Assembly: GCF_000002865.3 (NCBI RefSeq)
Contig: NW_001865065.1
Coordinates: 287,767 to 351,766, forward strand
From: Monosiga brevicollis MX1
Lineage: Eukaryota > Opisthokonta > Choanoflagellata > Craspedida > Salpingoecidae
Direction: 5' to 3'
DNA: 64,000 nucleotides
Shown here: piece by piece, positions 23,930 through 36,111 of the stretch
How the letters are laid out: each line of letters opens with the position of its first letter
Position numbering within the stretch: position 1 is the first letter of the stretch
Made by a program: the position numbers and the translations under genes
Notes under the pieces: generated by a model
Seen by the model: the letters and a program-made list of their open reading frames with translations, nothing else
Databases searched by the model: none
Told to the model about the DNA's origin: nothing

Positions 23930-25551
23930 ATGGCTGCGCAAGCGCTATGGGCTATCATGCTCGATATGATCGAGCGTGTTGTGGGACCGTACGTTCCCAG
24001 ACATCTCGCTCAACGACTCATCTGACCGACGACCCCCTCACACCGACTCTTTGTCTTCTGCGGTTTTCTGCCCATGCGTCTCTTGGATAGGTATCGTGAA
24101 GCTAGCGCCACCCCACGCAAGAACTCGCGGCTGCGAGGCTCCTCCGACCTGCTTGGCATCACCGCCAGCAGCCGCAGGGCGCCGCTACCCCCACCCCCCT
24201 TTGTCCCAGACCGGCGTCAAGAGGGTCAACGCCCGTTGTACCTCGACAACTCGTCTGATGCCAACAGCCATGGCTGTCGCATTCTGGCTCTGGACGGCCT
24301 TGGAGCCAACGTCATCTTTCACATCTCCCTCCTCTGCCGTCTACTTGCGCAGGAACCCGAGTTTGACGAACAGCCCGATGTCTATGTCGGTTCCTCGCTC
24401 GGCGCCGTCACCGCGCTCATGCTGGCCTACGGCTACTCGAGCCGGCAGGTGGCGCAGCTCTACGAACACGAGATGGAGCAACATCTCAGCTGGCTTCCGA
24501 CCGGCTTCAACTGGCGTATTGTGGCCCCATTCTGGAACTCACACAGCGACCATGCCAAGGAGGCCTTTTTGCGTCGCTGCTTTGGTCAAGCCACGCTGCG
24601 CGACTGTCAGCATTGGGTGGCCGTGGCCGCCTTTGATCTCGCGGGCAGCCCGGATGAGCAGGAATTGCCTTCCCCACAACCAACGCGTCATTGGCAACCT
24701 ACAATCCTGACCAACCTGCCCCGCGGGCGGGGTGCACACGAACCCGACCTCGACTTGCCACTTGTTGAAGTTGCCATGCGCGCCACCGCCACCCCAACCT
24801 ACTATGCCATCCATAACGTAAGACTTTGTCTGCCCAAGTCCTCTGCATCGCCCTTTCTGTCAACTCAAGCCCATCTGCACCGCCCGTCCCGTGTCGTTGG
24901 TTGTTGCATCGCTTGCCCCTGACCCACCCGACCATGCTTGTGTGATATATTTTTCCGGATAGAACCACATTGACGGAACTGTGTTCGCGGCCAACCCCTC
25001 CCTGTCGGGCATGGCGCGGGTTTTGGCTGCGTTCCCTGCCCTGAGTGTGCGAGATGTTTCCGTTCTTTCGCTCGGTGGTGCCGTCTCGCGGCAATATGCT
25101 TTTTCCGCCAACCTGGACTGGGGCGTCTGGCAATGGCTTCCTTGGATCCTCAAGCTGCTAAACAATGCTACCGCGGACGCTTGCAATAACAACATGCAAC
25201 AGGTCCTGCAAGACCGTTATCTGCGACTACAGCCCCCTGCTATCCCCAATCTACGTTACGACCACGCCGATAGGTATGGTCAGGACCCCTGGCATTTTGG
25301 CAGCTTGTCTACCTCACAGACTTTGTTCGCCGCCCACAGCCCACCGTTCTTTGCACCGCTCATCCTGCCTGTCTTTGCTTCAATGGGCTCCTGTTAGTGT
25401 GCCCATCTTTCGTCGAGAAGCAGCAGACACGCCCCTTGCACCCCTGCGAGCCTGGCTTGGCCGATATTGGCGCCCTTCGAAGACCCAAGCCTCGGTCAGC
25501 TCTTCAACAACGCCAACCCGAGATCCTTGCCCTGTGATTGCTGTTGCATGA
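23930..25551 (+). CDS. Patatin-like phospholipase
   Basis: Exons 23930-23988, 24091-24817, 24963-25273 and probably 25398-25551 (about 416 residues). The first three join in phase with clear homology; the last exon and stop are uncertain. Patatin features: a glycine-poor oxyanion-type loop ILALDGLGAN at about 82-92, the nucleophile elbow VGSSLGAV at about 121-128 (GxSxG, serine present), and the dyad aspartate in NHIDGTVFAANP at about 263-274 (DG-T rather than DG-G/A). A Pro-rich basic N-terminus (about 20-70) precedes the domain. Family members are serine acyl hydrolases of phospholipids and neutral lipids. An alternative 3' splice near 25433 would give a different C-terminus. Confidence 0.75.
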
Positions 25552-25963
25552 CGAGCAGGATTGGATGGACTACGAACTCGATTGTAGCCATTCTAAATCA
25601 GAGCAATAAAGGTCAAACTAAGCAGCACCATCGATCAACAAACCCCGCCTTGACGACCCTATAATAACATGATATATCCTAATAATTGAACAATGATACC
25701 GCACAGGCTCTGGCAGCAGCATCCCACATCTTTGTACATCATGAACACCACCAACAAATTAAAAAACAAAACAGACCATCACCAGTCCTGGCAAAGCCAC
25801 ACACCCAAAGCCTTTGGCCCGACCGCACGAATCTTCTTCCATCGTATGCACATTGGCTGCCAAGTCATGGCGTAAAGCGCTAAAGCGGATCAAAATCTAC
25901 ACAAGCCACGAATGAATGACCACGGGCGGGGTTTGACAGGATACTCGAACAAGTGAGTTTCGC
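25552..25963. other. Convergent 3' interval
   Basis: Between the patatin-like gene (+) and the NEK-like kinase gene (-). An AATAAA at about 25605 could end the plus-strand transcript. No other feature. Confidence 0.4.
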
Positions 25964-28482
25964 TCAGCGTCGCTCATAGCGTTGGTCTCGTGTGCCAAGC
26001 CAGTTGTGTAAACGAGCTGGCTGCTCCGACCGTGGCGTAAAGGGTTTCCGTCCAATCCGCGGCGAAAGGCCTTCACCCACTTCTCCTCCGTTGTTGGGTC
26101 GAAGTTGGCCACCCCAGGCCGGGCTGTTGCGCCGTGGTATTAGCGGTGAGCTGCGTGGAGAGAGACCACCACCCAGCATGCCGGCTGCGCCCAGGGCCCG
26201 CATTTGTGGTGAGGCCCATTGAAGGTGGGGCCGCTGTCGTCGATCCTCCATGGCTGCCGGATCACTGAAGCTGCGCGGCTTAGTTGCAGGCCGACGCGCA
26301 GCGGTCGGGGTGATGGGCAGGGGGTGAACAACCTTGGCAGGGGGTGACCCGCCCAGTGGCACGTGGTGGGGTGCCGCGCCTGGGTCCGAGTATTGTCTGT
26401 CGCTGAGCCGCGAGCGACGGCGATCCTGCTGGCCCTCGAGGCGCGCAGGTATCTGCGGGCCCGCGTCATTCAAAAGGCTATCCAAAACATGTGCGGTTGG
26501 TAGATTGGGCGCTGATTTGCGGGGCAGTCGAGGCGAAGCTCCTGGGGACGCTTGTTGGCGACGACCCAAATGATCAACGTGTGGCGTCACCTCAGGGGCC
26601 GGTGCAGCCAGAGCTTTTGTGGTGTTCACCTGAAGCGAGGGATGCGGGCCATGAGGTGAAGCTCAGGGAAAAAACACTTCCTGGCATGGATAACCAATGA
26701 GTACAGGCTAAACGCAAGCTTACTGGTGAAGTTGATGCTGCGTCCTCTGCGCCCACATCATCAAGCACCAGGATGTCAGGGGACGCTGGCCGCGAGGGCT
26801 CGGCAGGGGGGGCCATCGCAGAGGGTGGCACATTGGTGGCCCGGACTAGAGACTTGGCCAAAGCTCGAGCCTCACGATGGGCTTCTCTCAAGAATGTGCG
26901 CTTGAGAATTTCGGAAGCAGTCGGACGTTGACTGGCATCAACTAGCAGCATGTCCGAAACCAAGGCCGGAAAGTCCAAGCTATAGCGCTTGGGGATGTGC
27001 TGATCGTGGTGGCCTGAGAAGCATAGAGTGCAGGGAAGCACGCGGTCATCCCCACACCCAAACGAAGAGCTGGCGAAGATTGTCTTGGAATCCTGTCACG
27101 CACCGTGTTTGATCTTGCGTACAAGGGATTGCATATCATAAGCCATAAAGGCAGGTCGCAGGCTGAGCATTTCATACAAAACTGGAGCGAGCATCAACAA
27201 CCACCATGATCCAAGGTAAGACAGGCTCAAAAAAAAAAATAAAAAAAAGGGTCGAGTGTGCGCAGGCACAATTCTCGCTCACCACAGCCCAGCGCCCAGA
27301 TATCTGCTTTCTGTCCATCTAAGGCAAAGAGACGTGGCAAGGGAGAATTCGACCATGAGCGACACGCAGACGATCGTGCAGTGCCTCGGCGGGCAGCTAG
27401 AAGACCTGATTCAGTTGGATGCATCCTCATCGTAGGCCTTACAGATTTCACCACGACAAATCTCCGGGGACATGTTCATGGGGGTGCCGACGGGAGTGCG
27501 AGTGGTGCGTTCTGCAGGGGCTACAGCGTTGTGGGGCAAGATGCGCGAAATGCCAAAGTCACCGAGCTTGACAACGTCATTTGTCTGCACATGGGAATCC
27601 GTCAAAGGATAATTTGGGGTGAGAGCTGGGGGAGAGGGCAAGGACGATCACGATAACAAAGATGCTCGAGCAGAGCGGGCAAGTACCGTAATGAAGAGAT
27701 TGCCAGTTTTGATGTCGCGATGGAGAATGCCGCGTTTGTGAAGATAGGCCACGGCGTCAGTAGCCTGGACAAACCAGGTGCGAAGAAGAGCCTCATCGAA
27801 AAACTCGTGACGATACTTGCGACGGGCGATACGTTCGCTCAAATCGCCACCCGAGCAAAATTCCATTAGGCTACATCACCAATGTAGAGCGCGTGCATGT
27901 GAGCATGTGAGAATGAAGAGGCGAACAAAGACACCCGAGAGGCGGCCCCGTCTGAATTGTGTGCAATGTTTCAAGCAGCGAACCACTTACATGGTGACTG
28001 TTGTCAGTCCAAAGGGCGTGAGCACAAAGACCCCGGTACAAATCATGAGACGGTGAGCGTGGCAAAGGCTGGACCCAAATACAACACGTCAAAGTCATCC
28101 ACGAAACGAGAAGGGGTAGACCCACCCAGTTTGGCGCTGCTCTTGATCACGTCGTGGTAGCCAACGATAAAAGGGTGCTTCACCTTGCTCAAGACATGGG
28201 CTTCGTTGAGGGCATCTTCCAAGTCCTGCCGATTGAAGCATTTGATGGCCTTTGCGACGAAAATTTCGCCAGTGTGCCGGTGCTGGACCGTCCATGCCTG
28301 CCCAAAGGAGCCCTGACAAAACCAAATCGAGCGCGCAAGATCAAGCAAAGCGACACTCGATGTCATCAGGCGGCAATGAGAGTGGGCAAACGGACCTTGC
28401 CCAGGAGCTTGAGACGTTCAAAGTCTTCCAAGCCACGAGGCGCCCGGCCGGCCCGGGTCGTGGGTTCCGGAGTGAGCATCAT
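25964..28482 (-). CDS. N-terminal protein kinase, NEK (NIMA-related) type
   Basis: Eight exons, complement: 28396-28482, 28083-28312, 27687-27870, 27443-27584, 27283-27318, 27104-27181, 26724-27013, 25964-26629, giving about 570 residues with phases closed. Kinase motifs, about 20-290: LKLLGKGSFGQAW glycine loop, FVAKAIK lysine, LMEFCSGGDL hinge, HRDIKTGN catalytic loop, LGDFGIS, GTPMNMSPEIC, and YGQKADIWALGCVLYEM. The pattern ILHRDIKTGNLF and SPEIC-ADIWALGC is that of the NEK family. The C-terminal 280 residues are Pro/Ser/Arg-rich with SPR and RRxS motifs and probably disordered. NEKs act in cilia and mitosis. Two adjacent in-frame ATGs open exon 1, and an upstream exon is not excluded. Confidence 0.85.
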
Positions 28483-29924
28483 TGTATCTAGATCCCGGTC
28501 GCCATGGGCAAGACAATTTTGGGGTGCGGCAGTCAACAGCTGGTCACAACAAAAAAGGTGGCAAAGCAAATATCAGTCTTGCTCAGGACACAAGGCACGG
28601 CCGCAAGCACGAGTATCCAAGAGATTGGGTGGTATCGCAGAAGGAGTAGATATCAAGCTGGGCAGGAGGCGAAAGCCACGAAGCCCCAACCCAATCGCTG
28701 AAAGAGCCAGACAGAAGGAGGAGCGACACGTCTGGCTCCACCAAATACAATCAAACATGAACGTACCAAATTCAGGCCTGCCGCCCAGAAACCATTAATA
28801 CCAGCCGCGATTCACCCTGGACGCCCGATCGAGAGGGGCAAAAGCCCAACGCTCCCCCACCTCAGCCCCCGTCGTCGTCACAGAGAGCGAGCGCGCGCGA
28901 GAGAGAAAAGAGAGAGAGGAACGCAGAAAAAAAAAAAATGCGTCATCACTCGAACCATTTTTTTCTTTTTTTTGACAAAAAGCACAGTAACGAACAACGT
29001 AAGAACCAGGGATAGTGGCAAGATCAAAAACGTATGGAGAGATGAGGATCAGCTGCTGATTTACTTGGGTCAATTTGTAGCCAAATCTTTACGGGTTTCA
29101 GAGGGATGTCACCAGTTTGCAGTCAATTGCAGAGAGAGATGGTGAAGGGGAAAGAGACTTTTGGTGACTTGGAAGGCGTCCATCTCCGACGCTCCGACAC
29201 CTCATGGTGGCCCGAACCCGGATGGCCCCGCCATGTCGAACACGGCTGCTGGCAGAGCAGGTTCAGCTGACCTGTGATGGCACAAACGTAGACCGGAAAA
29301 AGCAGCGACAACGCCACACACCGCCACGTTGATCGTTTTTGGCCCGTTGGCAAGGAAGATGGGGTGTTTATGCCATACGCGTCCCTTGGGCGTTCTGTAG
29401 TCAAAGGCTTTCTTCAGATCGCGCCACACAATTTCTCGTAATGTGTGTTCGAGGCAAATCGAGTCGACACTGTTGGTAGGAGGGGAGAGGATATGCTGCT
29501 GCTTGTTAATGATGAAGCCTGTGTCAGAGACTAAACATGCTCGCTCTCCGGCGTCGCCAACGGTTGGTGTCAGCATCGAGTGTGTATGGTTTCCCTGTTT
29601 GCTCATCCATTAACCTTTGTCAGGCCTTTGGAGGTGACCATCCCTTGCTGCCTTTGCTTCACTTTGAACCGTTGCTTGCCAAAGCTCCCCTTACACGCAA
29701 ACAAGCTTTGCAACTGATGTCGCACAGAAGCATGTGACAGATTCTTAAAAGGTCAAAATTCGATGCATCAACTACGGCGAGCACGAAGAACGAAAACACC
29801 GTTGACACGGCATGCCAGTGAGCAAACCGACAGGACGCATCACAAATGGATGGAAAGTAATCGACTGCGTTTTAAGGCACGATGCCGAGAGCCGGCTGGG
29901 CAGGCGACAAGCCAGTTGCCAAGC
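28483..29924. other. Long interval, no gene resolved
   Basis: Holds the promoter of the NEK-like gene and the 3' side of the four-TM gene. It has a purine-rich stretch at 28885-28935. A minus-strand frame at 29202-29606 contains a short plausible segment (DLKKAFDYRTPKGRVWHKHP then a hydrophobic stretch) that might belong to a small membrane protein, but I could not build a convincing start, splice set or family. Confidence 0.3.
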
Positions 29925-30886
29925 TCAAAAGGGAGGGGGCTGATTGCCCTTGCTGTCGCTTTCCGAGGCAAGAGCAGCGGCCTGGTAGCCCCCATTGCTG
30001 GGCAAAGTTTCGTACCCGGTCCCGGATGGCTTGGACGAGCCGCCGCTGTTACCGAGCAAAGGTGCGCTGGGGCTGGTCTCCGATGTGGGCTGCGCACCGA
30101 GATGGAATCGTGAGAACATCCAGGTGCAAAGAAAGATCTGCATGTACATGAAATACTGGTAGCCCAAGCTCATGAGCATGAGGAAAACGCTCCAGCCGCT
30201 ACACGTGGATGTAACCGTGCAGGCACCAGGCACGCCAGGTCAAGACCGTGAGTTTTGACAAAGCAGACAACAGATCGCGCCCAAGCAAGAAGAAGGGACG
30301 GGTGGAATGCGATCGATGGAATCGAGGGCAGGCAATGACGCACTCTTTGCAAAAATCGTCGTGCTTGGGCGAAAAGGTGGACTGGCAGTTGTCTTTGCTG
30401 GAGAGCGTGCCATTTATCATTGAGATGTACTGCAGCATGTAGAGCTGGATGGCCGCATACATGATGATGAAAACGGGATCCTGCACAATGATTGTCAAAA
30501 CAAGCATCCGTGTTGAGTTGAAGCACACCAATCAAAGGCCAAAGCATGCGGGGAAATGCTGTCATTGTATGACGGACCGTGGCCATGAGGCCGTAGATTG
30601 CGATGCAAGGGAGGAGCATGAGGGAAAGCGCAATGTACTGGACGGCACTGAAGAGGAGAAAGTAGCCAATGAGGATCTGCAGGCCAGCAATGAGGACGCC
30701 AAGCTTGAGGACCATGCCCAGGCGACCCTCAAGCTGAAAGCGCGGGACTGCGCTGCGCGTCAGCATCAGCGTGGCCCCGAGTGCAATCACCAGCATGCCC
30801 GAGCTCAAAAAGGGCACCGCGATGCGGTTGAAATTTTGCATCTTGCTTGCACCATCCTGATCCATGTTGGCGGTCGAAATGGGCAA
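29925..30886 (-). CDS. Four-transmembrane protein, family not recognised
   Basis: Three exons, complement: 30578-30886, 30344-30480, 29925-30198, giving 239 residues (or 232 from the second ATG at 30865). Hydrophobic segments: VPFLSSGMLVIALGATLML, VLKLGVLIAGLQILIGYFLL, IALSLMLLPCIAIYGLMA, a shorter one around PVFIIMYAAIQLYML, and VFLMLMSLGYQYFMYMQIF. A loop with CQSTFSPKHDDFC between the last two is likely extracellular. The C-terminal 70 residues are polar, Ser/Gly/Pro-rich. The layout is tetraspan-like, but the tetraspanin CCG motif is absent, so I give no family. Confidence 0.65.
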
Positions 30887-31515
30887 CCACCTTTACGCGT
30901 TCCCAAGCGTTTGTTACAAATAGCACCCGTGTGTACAATCACCGAAAGCGTGAGGCGCGCGCGACCCGATGGCAGTCAGTGCCAGTCCTGCTCCGTTCGA
31001 CCGACTGTTGAAAAGATGGAGTAAAGCACACACACACACACACATGCACACACTAAGCGGGTTGAAGAATGTCATCAAAAAAAGGTTACACAGGGGCTGG
31101 GCAGTGGGGAAGAAGGCCTGGTGAAGCAATCGATTGGAAGGGAATGGAGGGGGGGGTCAACTCGATTGGTTATGGTCAACCAATGACGGATGGAACGGGC
31201 GAGCGCACTCGGTGCGACATTACTCGCTCTTCCAGGACATTCACAGATGAAGAGGAAACAAATTTTTAGAAACAAAAAGAAGAGCGCTGGCAACGGACGA
31301 GCGCATGAATCGTGTCCAAGCCACGGCGAGCAGAGCAAGCCAAACTGAGCCATCTGGCCTACATGCACTACACACGACGCAAGAGCAACGGAACAAGGTT
31401 CAGCCAAGAGGCTCGTTAAGTTGTCCGGGTTGATGGAGCAGTAGTAGCCGGCGGTGCTTGCTATTTCCAACGAGTTGAGACAATATTGAGTCAGACGAAA
31501 TAAAAATGCACATCA
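30887..31515. other. Interval between two minus-strand genes
   Basis: Carries the 3' end of MED31 and the promoter of the four-TM gene. A short (CA)n run lies at 31027-31053. No coding signal. Confidence 0.4.
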
Positions 31516-32294
31516 TCAATTGCCCATCAACATATCATACATTTCGCCATCTATGATCTCGCTCAAAACACCAGCGAACACACGGAGCCGTTTTTGGGCC
31601 ACGGCTCGATTGCGCGTCTCGCCGTCCGAGCCAGGGGCAGCACGCTTGATGTGACTAAAGGCATAATGCAGGAGCTGCTGATTCTCGATGCGCGCAATGG
31701 TGCTCTCCGTGGCCAGGCTTGCCCGAAACTCGGCCGAGTGAAGCAGCTCAAGATACTCCAAGCACGCTGGAAAGGTCAAGTAGGGTCGATATTCCGGCTC
31801 CCGCCAGTACTCAAGATACCGCAGGTAGTTGAGAAAAGCATCATCCTGCAGATAGCCTTCGAAAGCCAGGACTATCAAGACGCACGTGGGCAACGAACAG
31901 GCCCAGCCCACCCCGAAAACGCCAGTGGATATGACCCAGAGTCCACCACCATCCGAGGTTCAACAGGCCGTGATTCAAGAAGCAAAAGCAAGCAGACATT
32001 GAGTCGAAGCATATGAAACCATCATTGGCCGGATACAAAGACACAAAGACGCGGTAGCTGGCCGCGGGGGAATGTCGAGTGCGCGCTGATGAATCGAACG
32101 TACACTGTAGATAGCGTGGGTTGCCCAAGCATTGAACAAACTCGAGCTCAACCGCAAACCTAGCCGGACAGGCGAAAAAAAAGGCCGCAGCGCTAAGAAC
32201 ATGATCCGCAACAAACTCGACGTCTCATCAGAAAAAAAGGCTCTCCCACAGACTCAAGCACACACCTGTCCTCATCAGACGTCGGAGCCGCCAT
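31516..32294 (-). CDS. MED31: Mediator complex subunit 31
   Basis: Three exons, complement: 32266-32294, 32104-32159, 31516-31871, giving 146 residues. The spliced start reads MAAPTSDEDRFAVELEFVQC, followed by LGNPRYLQFLAFEGYLQDD and AFLNYLRYLEYWREPEY, which is the MED31/Soh1 core. Splicing of the second intron at GTACGT restores the invariant YLxFLA segment. A C-terminal extension of about 50 residues (ARIENQQLLHYAFSHIKR onward) is longer than the core domain. MED31 sits in the Mediator middle module and helps couple activators to RNA polymerase II. Confidence 0.93.
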
Positions 32295-33743
32295 GTTGTT
32301 GGCCACTGCCGCCGACCGGTCGAAGCTTAAAGAACACAAAACGAAAAAATAAAAAAATGAAAAAATGAAAAACTCGGTTTTTAAAAAAAGCTGACAACAA
32401 GTGGGAAAATTATCAGAAATTATTGGAAAATTTGGGGAAAATTGAAAAGAGCATTTGGGCAACCGATGCGAGCCCCGCGGCGAGCAATCGCGGCGCGACT
32501 TGCGACGCTGGCTGGTGCGCCCAGGTAGTTGAACAGCAAGCCAGAGCCGAGCCTTTGACCGACCAGACAGGTTTAAATTGCCGTATACTTGTCATTTAAC
32601 AATGTTGGCACTTTATGTGGCTTTTCGTTTCCTTTATGGCTTTGGACAGGACTTATACTTTTTTCTCCTAATGAAACGGTACGTCTGCTAGACAAACACG
32701 GCGTGAAGAAAGGGTACATGGCCCATCGACGACAACAAGGGTGTGCCTTCTCCTTCCTGCCGTGAGCACAGCTGCAAGCAAGAAAAACCAGCATTGATCC
32801 TTTGTAACAAGTTGTTTATGGCGAGCTAGGGCGCACGCAGGCGAGTAGTTGAGTTGAATGTGTGAGCGGGTCAAATCTCAGTTGTTGCCTTTTCATCCAG
32901 GCGCAGCCCACCGTCAGTATAACACCACTCATGGGGTGCCTAGGCGCGATTGAATGTCAAGTCACAGCTGCTGCCTTTTCTCATCCAGGAGGCCCAGACC
33001 GCCGCCGCCGTTTGCGCGATCCAGTCCACCTCAATTTGTCGACAAAGCAACAGACCGTTTCCCGCCAAAACAAGAGCACAACAATTCTGAATCACTAAAA
33101 TAGTAAAAACATTACCCAAACAATTCATATCCATCTCAAGCCGTTGATGTTTGTTGTAACGGTTTTTTTTGACGCACTTCCCGCCCAAGCGCACTGAATC
33201 TCTTGGTCTCCACATCCACACACACACACACACACATGCTATACACACACACACACGAGTGAGACGCACTTGGAGCTCCCGCCCTGCTACACACACACAT
33301 AGACAGACCTCCCTGACCCTCCCCTCTCTCTCTCTTTCTCTCTCTCTCGCTCACTTCTCACTTCTCGCTCTCTTCGTGACCCCATTCGGCGCCTTTTTTT
33401 TTGTGTGTCTGACGAGAGACGAGGTTTTGGCGCCGGTTTGCGCGCCAATTTTCACAGACACACACACACACACACTCACTCACTCTCACACACACACACA
33501 GAGCGACGCCCTGGGGGTGGCACTTGTCCGTGCGCGCGTCTCGGTGGGAAAGCCTCACTGTGCCACTGTGCCACTGTTGCATTTGTGTTCCTTGCTTTGG
33601 TCCAGCCGGGGCCGCCGCCAATGTGCTGCATTTCCACTGACCTTCCCACTGCACGATTGAACCACGGGCGACGTTGCCTCAGGTTCATTTCTCCGCGGTC
33701 TGCCACTGAATAGCATTTGACCGCTTGACCATCAAACACCAGC
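32295..33743. promoter_or_regulatory. Divergent promoter interval with simple repeats
   Basis: 1.45 kb between MED31 (-) and the pseudokinase gene (+). It contains an A-rich run at 32340-32390, (CA)n at 33216-33257, CT-rich sequence at 33325-33352 and (CA)n at 33459-33500. The reading frames over the repeats are not credible genes. Confidence 0.45.
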
Positions 33744-35840
33744 ATGGAATCTTCGGATCAACTTTTGCCGGCTCCGCTGCGGTCATCGCCGCGGACGCTG
33801 CGCCGTCGCATTTCAAGCCAGGCTCACTCCACCCCCGCGAGCAAGAGCCAGCGCACCAAGTCACAGACCCCAATCGCCAACGACCGGGTGCGCCGGCCCC
33901 TGCAGCTTGAAGAAGCCGGCGTGATGGCCGGCCGTGACGAGTCCATTCACAATAAATCTCCGACCGTGGCAATGACGGCAGCCACCTCGAGTCATGCACC
34001 GGCCCAGGCCAGCTCAAGCGCCTCCACCGCTTCCGTTTCCGCCGTGCTTCCCTCGCGCTCGGCTCATCGCAGCCTTTCACTCTCGGACGTGGCCCAGCGG
34101 GCTCCTGCGCTTCCGGTCGTCGACCGCTTTAGTCCCCGCCGGCCCGATCGACCCAAGCCACAACTCGCTTCCAATGGCGAGGAAGCCCCTGCTGCGCACC
34201 GCCGCTTGGAAACCACCCCTGATACGGTCGAGCCCCAAAATGCAACCCCCGCCACGAATCGCCCTCGCCGTCTCGGTCTCCGCTGCAACCTGACCAGCCT
34301 CTTTGATGCCGCTGCATCCACCGAAGACTCGTGTGAGCTGTCCACACGTGATGCCGACCGCCGTCCTGTTCCTGTCCACGTATCACACCGCAATCAAAGT
34401 CAGCACCAGCCCACGCAAGCTCCGGCCGCATCGCCCGTCAGGCAAGCCACCGCGGTGCCTCCGGCACTGCTGCAGCGCTTGGGCAGCATGGCACACCTGG
34501 GCTACGATGCGCAGCTCCAGTCTCCCGTCATCATTCGCAACTATGCAACCACCCATCAGGGTGTTGACCCTCGATTCCTCCACGAGGTTCAGATGCTGCG
34601 CGAGGTCAAGCACCCCAATTTGCTGACAGGGCTGCAGATCTATACCCAGGCCGATGCGGCTTACATCTCCTTACCCATCGTCGACTACGACCTCAGTGAA
34701 GCCATCTCTCTGATCCACCATCCTGGTCGGGAGTGGTGCCAACAAAGCCACGTCTTGGCTGATCATTACCTCCATCAGATCCTGGCCGGCCTTGCGCATC
34801 TTCACGAGCGCCTCATCGTTCACAGGTCAGACTGCCGGCGTGTAGTGGCGCTCTTCATGGCTTTGCATGTCCCATCCATGAACAACCGTTTGAATGCTCC
34901 ATCACCTCACCATGCATACGTGTGGCCGTCCTGCATTTGACAACCTGCATCTACTTAGCGATCTGCGGCCCGAAACCATCCGTGTAAGCTGCACGCACCA
35001 TGTGCGGATCGGAGGCCTGGCCGCTGCTCAACGCTTACCAACCGCACAAAGTTGGCCCCTTGGCCTCAACAAAGTACACCGTTGGTATCAACCTCCAGAG
35101 TTTCTGCTCGGTCATCCAACGCGCAGCCCAGCCCTTGACATCTGGGCAGTTGGTGCAGTGTACGCGCATCTGCTCACGGGGGTAAGACCATCGCTCCAGC
35201 CGCCTTCTTCGACCTGTGACCTCGAGTCTTCCTTGTCATCCCTCACCAACTCGGTCCTGACCATACCCGCAGCACACGTTGTTTCCCCTGGACTCGCAAA
35301 TTGCTCAGCTGTTTGCCATCTTCCGCTGCCTGGGCACCCCAACATCCGAGGTCAGCACAAGTGGTCCCCGGTGTAGCGCTTGGCTGTTGTGTGGCAGCAG
35401 CTTGTGCCGATTCTAATTCTGCCGGCCTCTAATGATTTGGCAGACGTGGCCGGACGTGGAGCGTTTGCCGTATTATCAGACCGTGTTCCCTTCTTGGCGT
35501 CCTCGTCCGTGGTCTGTCTGTCTGGCACGCCAGGTGCTACCATATCAAGCGCATCTTTTGGACGTGCGTACCTCGTAGTTTTGTGCTAGCATTTGTTTCA
35601 GACTTGACTTACCGTTCAGCTTTTAGCAGCGTGGCCAGTAACTCATGCTCGTGCATTAATATTGCGCTGGACCATATGCAGGGATTGCTGCGGTTGGATC
35701 CGGCGCAACGCGCCTCGGCTCGTGAGCTGCTTCGCTCTTTGAGCGATGTTGTACCCGAGGAGCTTCAAGTGGCTAATTTTGCCGAGCACATGCGCTTTCG
35801 AGCCGCCCGCGCAGCCGGCCCCATGCTCTCGGCTCACTGA
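33744..35840 (+). CDS. CDK-like pseudokinase
   Basis: Five exons, 33744-34825, 34959-35181, 35273-35350, 35444-35563, 35682-35840, giving 553 residues. The first 240 residues are Ser/Pro/Arg-rich and probably disordered. The kinase fold follows, but its active site is degraded: the VAIK lysine is Arg (VIIRNY), the catalytic loop reads HSDLRPETI instead of HRDLKPENI, and the DFG motif is lost (VRIGGLAAA). The alpha-C glutamate is kept (FLHEVQMLREVKHPNLL). The C-lobe is CMGC/CDK-like: RWYQPPEFLLG, ALDIWAVGAVYAHLLTG, FPLDSQIAQLFAIFRCLGTP, WPDVERLPYYQTVFPSW, LLRLDPAQRASARELL. It is probably a scaffold or regulator rather than an active kinase. Confidence 0.85.
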
Positions 35841-36076
35841 GTGACCCTGTTATTGTGTTTGATTGTACAAATGTCGCGTAAACAAGCCGGCTCACATGTT
35901 GAAATTCTTTGTGCACATGTGTACGCGCACGTGGGATTGAATCCTTGTGCACGGCGTCGCTCTTGTCTCCTCTTCTCCCTTCCAATCCGAGTTCAGACTG
36001 ACAATTGAAGGAAACAGCCCTTTGCCAATAAAAAGAAAAAAAAAACATCAACAAGACTTTCTTTTTGCATTTTTCG

Positions 36077-36103
36077 CACACACACACACACACACACACA
36101 CAC
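36077..36103. repeat. (CA)n microsatellite
   Basis: Short CA repeat eight bases upstream of the sialidase start codon, so probably in its 5' untranslated region. Confidence 0.9.
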
Positions 36104-36111
36104 TGATTTAC

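Noticed and set aside
24859-25195. Minus-strand frame across the patatin-like gene
   Set aside because: Shadow of the plus-strand coding sequence; no conserved content.
29202-29606. Small minus-strand gene with a hydrophobic segment
   Set aside because: No convincing start, splice model or family; kept only as a note on the interval.
33169-33660. Open frames of 100-160 codons on both strands over the CA/CT repeats
   Set aside because: They are translated dinucleotide repeats (His/Thr, Ser/Leu, Cys/Val runs) with no conserved content and lie in a divergent promoter.
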